DNA of 64,000 nt from Methylibium sp965279545 (lineage in GTDB: Bacteria > Pseudomonadota > Gammaproteobacteria > Burkholderiales > Burkholderiaceae_C), in contig NZ_OZ257250.1 of assembly GCF_965279545.1 (NCBI RefSeq), positions 1 through 64,000 on the forward strand, read 5' to 3'. A model generated the notes under the pieces. The model was not told the origin of the DNA, ran no database searches, and saw only the letters and a list, made by a program, of their open reading frames with translations. The position numbers were made by a program, and so were the translations under genes. This document shows, in pieces, positions 59,857 to 64,000 of the stretch; position 1 is the first letter of the stretch, and every line of letters begins with the position of its first letter.

Positions 59857-59879
59857 GAGCCCGCGCGGTGGGCGGGCTC
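59857..59879 (-). terminator. Hairpin downstream of the chemoreceptor gene
   Basis: A perfect 8-bp stem (GAGCCCGC and GCGGGCTC, 7-base loop) lies 54 bases after the chemoreceptor stop on the minus strand and 20 bases before the SDR gene. On that strand it is followed by GCGGCTTTCGG, only weakly T-rich. Confidence 0.45.
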
Positions 59880-59932
59880 TCGTCGACGGCAGTGTAGTGC
59901 CGACGGCAGGCCTCGCGCGGAGGCTCTGTGCC

Positions 59933-61576
59933 TCAGGCCGCGTGCAGGGTCTGCCTCATCGAGCGCCGCAGCGCCACCGCGTCGGGGGCCGCCGTTGCGC
60001 TGCCGTCGATGCGGAACACCTTGACCGTCTCGGCCAGCGTGCCCGATTGCTGTGCCAGCGAGACCGCGGAGGCCGCCATCTGCTCGACCAGCGCGGCGTT
60101 CTGCTGCGTGATCGTGTCCAGCTGCGTGACCGCCTCGTTGATCTGCGAGATGCCCGTCAGCTGTTCGCGCGCACCGTGGCTGATCTCGCCGATCAGGCTG
60201 CCGACCTGCTGCACCGTGCGCAAGGCGTCGTCCATGGTCGTGCGCGCGGTGTCGGTGAACCGGCTGCCAGCCTCGACCCTCGAGGCCGAGTCCTCGATCA
60301 GCTGCTTGACCTCGCGCGCTGCGGCGGTCGTGCGCTGGGCGAGCGAGCGCACCTCGGCGGCCACGACCGCGAAGCCGCGGCCCTGCTCGCCGGCCCGCGC
60401 CGCCTCGACGGCGGCGTTGAGCGCGAGGAGGTTGGTCTGGAAGGCGATGCCGTCGATCACCTGGATGATCTCGCCGATGCGGTGCGACGATGCGCTGATC
60501 TCGCCCATCGTGCGCGTCACGTCCTGGACCGCGTCGCTGCTGCGCTGGGTCACGGCGGTGGCCTCGGTGGCGAGGCGCGTCGCCTGTTCGGCCGAGTCGG
60601 CGCTCTGCCGCACGGTGCCGGTGATCTGCTCCATCGATGCGGCCGTCTGCTGCAGGCTGCTGGCCTGCGACTCGGTGCGGCCCGAGAGATCCTGGTTGCC
60701 GGAGGCGATCTCGCCGGTGACCACTCGCATCTGCTCGATCTCGTTGCGCGCGTCGCGCACGATCGACTGCAGGTTCACGTTCAACTGGTTCAGCCCCTGG
60801 GTGAGCTGGCCGACCAGGTCGTGCCGGTCGTTGTCGATCTTCTGCGTCAGGTCCCCGGCTGCCATGCGATTGGCGAACTGCACCAGGCGCGCCAGCGGCC
60901 CGACGGTCAGCCGGCTCAGGTAGGCGCCGCCGATCACTCCGCACAACGCCAGCATCGCCGCTGCCGCCAGCGCTTGCGTCAGCCCCGGGGCATGGAAGCC
61001 AGCGGTCGAGAAGGCTCCCGCGACGAACCCCGTTGCGCCCAGCAGCGCCGCAGTCACGCCCAGCCGGGCTTGCAGCGGCAGGCGCAGCGCGTTCGCGATA
61101 CGGCCCCCCCAGTTGTCGACGATCAGGCGCCCCGACTCGAAGCGGTGCACCAGAGGACCGGCCGCCTTCTCGGCACGCATCGTCGTGTACAGCTGCTCGG
61201 CCGCGATGACGTCGGCGCGCTCGGGATGGGTGCGCACCGACATGTAGCCGATCGGCTGGTCACCGGTCATGATCGGCGTGACATTCGCCATCACCCAGTA
61301 GCAGCTGCCGTCCTTGCGGCGGTTCTTGACCGGCGCCGACCAAGGGCGGCCGGATGCAATCGTCGCCCACATGTCGCGGAAGGCTTCCTCGGGCATGTCC
61401 GGGTGCCGGATCATGTTGTGCGGCTGGCCTAGCAGTTCTTCGCGGGCGTAGCCGCTGACATGGATGAAGGCCGAATTGCAGTAGGTGATGCGGCCCTTCA
61501 GGTCCGTCGTCGAAACCAGCGTTTCTCCGGAGGGGAAGGGGTATTCATCGGCGGTCACGGGCGTGTTCAGGCGCAA
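59933..61576 (-). CDS. Aer-like methyl-accepting chemotaxis protein with PAS domain
   Basis: The 547-residue receptor has an N-terminal PAS domain (about 10-125, TLVSTTDLKGRITYCN, VSGYAREELLGQPHNMIRHPDMP, MANVTPIM) of the Aer type that can bind FAD and sense redox state. Two membrane helices follow (about 170-215), then a HAMP region and the signalling domain with EIIQVIDGIAFQTNLLALNA. I chose the TTG at 61576 because it gives the typical start MRLNTPVTADEYPF and has GGAG 7 bases upstream. No CheW-binding pentapeptide for CheR is visible at the C-terminus. Confidence 0.92.
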   Translation of the reverse strand: MRLNTPVTADEYPFPSGETLVSTTDLKGRITYCNSAFIHVSGYAREELLGQPHNMIRHPDMPEEAFRDMWATIASGRPWSAPVKNRRKDGSCYWVMANVTPIMTGDQPIGYMSVRTHPERADVIAAEQLYTTMRAEKAAGPLVHRFESGRLIVDNWGGRIANALRLPLQARLGVTAALLGATGFVAGAFSTAGFHAPGLTQALAAAAMLALCGVIGGAYLSRLTVGPLARLVQFANRMAAGDLTQKIDNDRHDLVGQLTQGLNQLNVNLQSIVRDARNEIEQMRVVTGEIASGNQDLSGRTESQASSLQQTAASMEQITGTVRQSADSAEQATRLATEATAVTQRSSDAVQDVTRTMGEISASSHRIGEIIQVIDGIAFQTNLLALNAAVEAARAGEQGRGFAVVAAEVRSLAQRTTAAAREVKQLIEDSASRVEAGSRFTDTARTTMDDALRTVQQVGSLIGEISHGAREQLTGISQINEAVTQLDTITQQNAALVEQMAASAVSLAQQSGTLAETVKVFRIDGSATAAPDAVALRRSMRQTLHAA

Positions 61577-61747
61577 GGGATGCTCCGGGGTGGTCTGTCG
61601 GTGTCCCGGGATGATCGGCAGCACCGACCGCCGCAAAATTGATGCAGCGCAACAACACGGCGCGCTCGCTGCTGCGGGCCGTGACACGGTTCACGCCGCA
61701 GGCCCGAGCGACGGCTCGGCCCGCTGCCGGTCCTGTGCCTCGGCGGG

Positions 61748-62710
61748 CTACGCCGCGTTGCGAGCCTCGCGGTCGAGCCAGACGCCCAGACCCTGCGCGT
61801 TGAGTGTCACGTCGGTCGCCAGCAGCTCATCGATGCGTGCATCGTCGAGCCCGCTGCCGCGGGCGCGCAGACGCTCCCGGTAGAGCCGGGCGAGGCCGCT
61901 GCGCAGCCGCGCGTCGCGGTCGTCGGCTGCGGCCAGTTGTCGGGCCAGCACGACCATCGCGTCGATCTGCTCCACCAACTGCGCTGCCAGCGGGCCCACG
62001 TCGTCGACGCGGCCGTAGTGCGTCAGGTACATGCAGACCGGCCGGTGCTCCAGCATGCGCGCGACCGAGGCCTTCAGCGGTTCGGGTTCGAACTGCACCG
62101 GCGTCGTCGTCGGCAACAGGTAGCGACCGCCCGGCGTCTCGAACTCCGGATAGGACAGGCCGAAGGTGTCGCCGCTGAACCAGCCGCGGCTGCGCTCGTC
62201 CCAGATGCAGTGGTGATGGCGCGCATGGCCCGGGGTCTCGATCAGCAGCAGCGGCAGGCCGGCCAGGTCGAGCACCATGCCGTCGTGGCTGGCGAGCACG
62301 CGCCCGGCCGGCACCGGCTGCACGGTGCCGTAGGTGCGCGCCACTTGCTCGGCGCCGTAGACCGCGCTGGCGCCGGCGACCAGCGCGCTCGGGTCGATCA
62401 TGTGCGGCGCGCCGCGCGGGTGGACCACCAGCCTCGCGTTCGGCAACTGCTGCATCAGCAGCCCGGCGGCCCCGGCGTGGTCGAGGTGCACGTGGGTCAC
62501 GATCACGTAGTCGACCGCCTCGCGGCCCAGGCCCTGCGCGTCGAGCGCCGCCAGCAGGCGCGGCAGGGCGTCGTTGGTGCCGCTGTCGATGTAGGCGGCC
62601 CGGCCCGACTCGACGACGAGATAGGCGGCGTCGAAGCGCGGCCGCATGAAGCCGGTGTCGATGATGGTGATGCCGTGGCCGAGCGCCTCGAGAAACGGGA
62701 AGGTGGGCAT
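61748..62710 (-). CDS. Metallo-beta-lactamase-fold hydrolase
   Basis: The 320-residue protein has the metal motif THVHLDHAG near residue 73, further His in ETPGHARHHH, Asp in FSGDTFG and a final THYG. It resembles glyoxalase II and lactonase-like hydrolases with an extended C-terminal helical domain. The ATG at 62710 is preferred. It is divergent from the helicase gene. Confidence 0.9.
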   Translation of the reverse strand: MPTFPFLEALGHGITIIDTGFMRPRFDAAYLVVESGRAAYIDSGTNDALPRLLAALDAQGLGREAVDYVIVTHVHLDHAGAAGLLMQQLPNARLVVHPRGAPHMIDPSALVAGASAVYGAEQVARTYGTVQPVPAGRVLASHDGMVLDLAGLPLLLIETPGHARHHHCIWDERSRGWFSGDTFGLSYPEFETPGGRYLLPTTTPVQFEPEPLKASVARMLEHRPVCMYLTHYGRVDDVGPLAAQLVEQIDAMVVLARQLAAADDRDARLRSGLARLYRERLRARGSGLDDARIDELLATDVTLNAQGLGVWLDREARNAA

Positions 62711-62757
62711 GACGAATGAGGGCCGGGAAGTCGGCGTCGATTGTAGGAAGCACTCCG

Positions 62758-62786
62758 CCCGGGCCTGTGCGGACGGCAGGCCCGGG
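62758..62786. repeat. Strong palindrome between the hydrolase and helicase genes
   Basis: CCCGGGCCTG and CAGGCCCGGG form a perfect 10-bp stem with a 9-base loop. It is 48 bp upstream of the hydrolase start and may be an operator or a transcript boundary between the divergent genes. Confidence 0.5.
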
Positions 62787-63029
62787 ACTTTGTAGCAGCG
62801 CGCGTCGTGCGGATGTGAGACAATCCTTGTTGCGCTGCAAAAAGCAGCCTCCCTCACCTGCAAGGCAGGTTTCGAGGGTCAGTGCATCGTCACCAGCCCG
62901 GCCTCACCCGTTCCTTCGGGGCCATTGCACACAGTGCATTCCGTCTGTTGGTCGATGTGTTTGGACCAACCTGCCGCATGCCTGCATGCGGCGATGACGG
63001 ACCCGCCGGCAACCCGGCGGGGATGCTTC
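62787..63029 (+). promoter_or_regulatory. Structured 5' leader of the DEAD-box helicase gene
   Basis: The 319-bp gap between 62711 and 63029 contains no gene. Besides the palindrome at 62758-62786 it has a chain of hairpins: 62834-62848, 62851-62878, 62926-62938, 62947-62970, 62974-62991 (8-bp perfect, CCGCATGC/GCATGCGG) and 63002-63021 (8-bp perfect). The last one includes part of the GGGGA ribosome binding site of the helicase gene, so folding should block translation. Long leaders on cold-induced DEAD-box helicase genes are known. Confidence 0.55.
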
Positions 63030-64000
63030 GTGACTGCTTCGAATTTTGAATCCCTTGGCCTTGCCGCACCGCTGCTGCACGCCGTGACCCAGCTCGGCTT
63101 CACCGCCCCCACCAATGTTCAGGCGCAGGCCATCCCCGCCGCCCTGAAGGGGGGCGACTGGATGGTGAGCAGCCAGACCGGCACCGGCAAGACCGCGGCC
63201 TTCCTGCTGCCGCTGCTGCACCGCCTGCTGAACGCGGGCGCCGTGGAAGCAAGCCGCGTGGCGACGCCGCGTGCCGTGGTGCTGTGTCCGACCCGTGAGC
63301 TTGCCCAACAGGTCTGCTCCGATGCGATCGACCTGATGCGCGGCGTCAGCGAAGCGCTGCGCGCCGAAGGCAAGCAGCACCCGCTGCGCGACGCCGCGCG
63401 CGGCCTGCGCATCGCCACCATCGTGGGCGGCATGCCGTTCGGCAAGCAGCTGTTCGACCTGCGCGGCGCGCAACTCGTGCTCGCCACCCCCGGTCGCCTG
63501 CTCGACTTGCATGGGCGCGGCCAGATCTGCCTCGACGAGACGCAGGTGCTGGTGGTCGACGAAGCCGACCGCATGCTCGACCTCGGCTTTGCCGACGACC
63601 TGGCGGCGATCGCCGAAGCCACTGCGAAGCGCGAGCAGACGATGATGTTCTCGGCCACCTTCGCGCCGCGCATCATGACGCTCGCCGCCAAGCTGATGCG
63701 CTCGCCGGGCCGGCTCGAACTCGCGACCGCGCACGACGTGCACGCCGACATCACCCAGACCCTGCATTGGGCCGACAACATGGTCCACAAGCAGGCGCTG
63801 CTCGAGCACTGGCTGCGGGACGCCGAGGTGGACCAGGCAGTGGTGTTCGCCAGCACCCAGGTCGACACCGAGGCGATCGCCGAGGCGCTGCAGCAGCAGG
63901 GCCACTCGGCCGTCGCGCTGCACGGCGCCATGCCGCAGGCGGTGCGCAACCGCCGCCTGCAGAACGTGCGTGACGGTCATGTGCGCGTGCTCGTGGCCAC
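63030..64000 (+). CDS. DEAD-box RNA helicase, RhlE-like (3' end outside window)
   Basis: The first 323 codons are present and run off the window. Motifs in order are the Q-motif region (FESLGLAAPLLHAVTQLGF), motif I (SSQTGTGKTAA), motif Ia (PTRELAQQV), GG, TPGRLLDL, motif II (VVDEADRML) and motif III (FSATFAPR), then the start of the second RecA domain (VVFASTQVDTEAIAEAL, ALHGAMPQAVRNRRL). It should remodel RNA, for example in ribosome assembly or decay at low temperature. The GTG start at 63030 has GGGGA upstream; there is no in-frame ATG before it. Confidence 0.93.
   Translation, partial: MTASNFESLGLAAPLLHAVTQLGFTAPTNVQAQAIPAALKGGDWMVSSQTGTGKTAAFLLPLLHRLLNAGAVEASRVATPRAVVLCPTRELAQQVCSDAIDLMRGVSEALRAEGKQHPLRDAARGLRIATIVGGMPFGKQLFDLRGAQLVLATPGRLLDLHGRGQICLDETQVLVVDEADRMLDLGFADDLAAIAEATAKREQTMMFSATFAPRIMTLAAKLMRSPGRLELATAHDVHADITQTLHWADNMVHKQALLEHWLRDAEVDQAVVFASTQVDTEAIAEALQQQGHSAVALHGAMPQAVRNRRLQNVRDGHVRVLVA

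Noticed and set aside
61577..61650. Flagellar sigma28 promoter upstream of the chemoreceptor
   Set aside because: GCCGATCA on the minus strand resembles the -10 box, but no TAAA-type -35 box lies at the required distance.

Overview
The window is GC-rich and almost fully coding. Gene content and order point to a betaproteobacterium of the order Burkholderiales, probably a Rubrivivax/Leptothrix/Methylibium-type lineage: ybgC-tolQRA, nusB-ribH-ribBA-ribE-ribD, a minor-pilin cluster beside nrdR-glyA, a RibBA with a decayed cyclohydrolase half, and XylR-type sigma54 control of a catabolic cluster. The lineage is inferred from family knowledge; no search was run.

1-12.7 kb is a catabolic island. 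A minus-strand run encodes a DUF1302 outer-membrane protein, a DUF1329 protein, a YCF48-like beta-propeller, an MMPL/RND exporter, a VanB-like reductase and a VanA-like Rieske oxygenase. A good sigma54 promoter (9152-9167) lies ahead of it. A second Rieske oxygenase (9333-10385) and a divergent V4R/AAA+/Fis activator (10848-12665) complete it. The set looks like inducible uptake and oxidation of a hydrophobic aromatic or polycyclic compound. The island starts directly after tolA, where tolB-pal would normally be.

12.7-29.7 kb is mostly housekeeping on the minus strand: tolA-tolR-tolQ-ybgC, a TssQ-like lipoprotein with a PEGA Ser/Thr kinase, an aminotransferase, the riboflavin genes with nusB, five pilins/minor pilins (FimT, PilE, PilW, PilX, PilV), nrdR, glyA and a lytic transglycosylase. 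ubiD (29877-31454) runs the other way.

31.4-46.9 kb is the most unusual part: a type I secretion and RTX polymorphic-toxin locus. A densely structured leader with an intrinsic terminator precedes an ABC exporter and its HlyD-like partner, both of which carry the same 35-bp palindromic repeat in their coding sequence. Next come an RTX gene remnant, a small membrane protein, a truncated RTX protein with a papain-like N-terminus, a membrane-anchored protein of unknown function, and a 2611-residue RTX protein. The two RTX proteins have unrelated N-terminal domains joined at the same place to a FrpC-like self-processing module. They share 1173 bp without net indels, as expected if toxin heads are exchanged by recombination.

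46.9-64 kb holds independent functions: YdcF-like protein, MsrA, a ZnuD-like TonB receptor, PdxH, an isoquinoline 1-oxidoreductase-like molybdoenzyme (IorAB) with a MobA-like partner, ChaC-like cyclotransferase, GloA, a PaaI-like thioesterase divergent from a MarR regulator with a palindromic operator, an MFS transporter, an SDR, an Aer-like chemoreceptor, a metallo-beta-lactamase-fold hydrolase, and a DEAD-box RNA helicase that runs off the end and is preceded by a chain of perfect hairpins.
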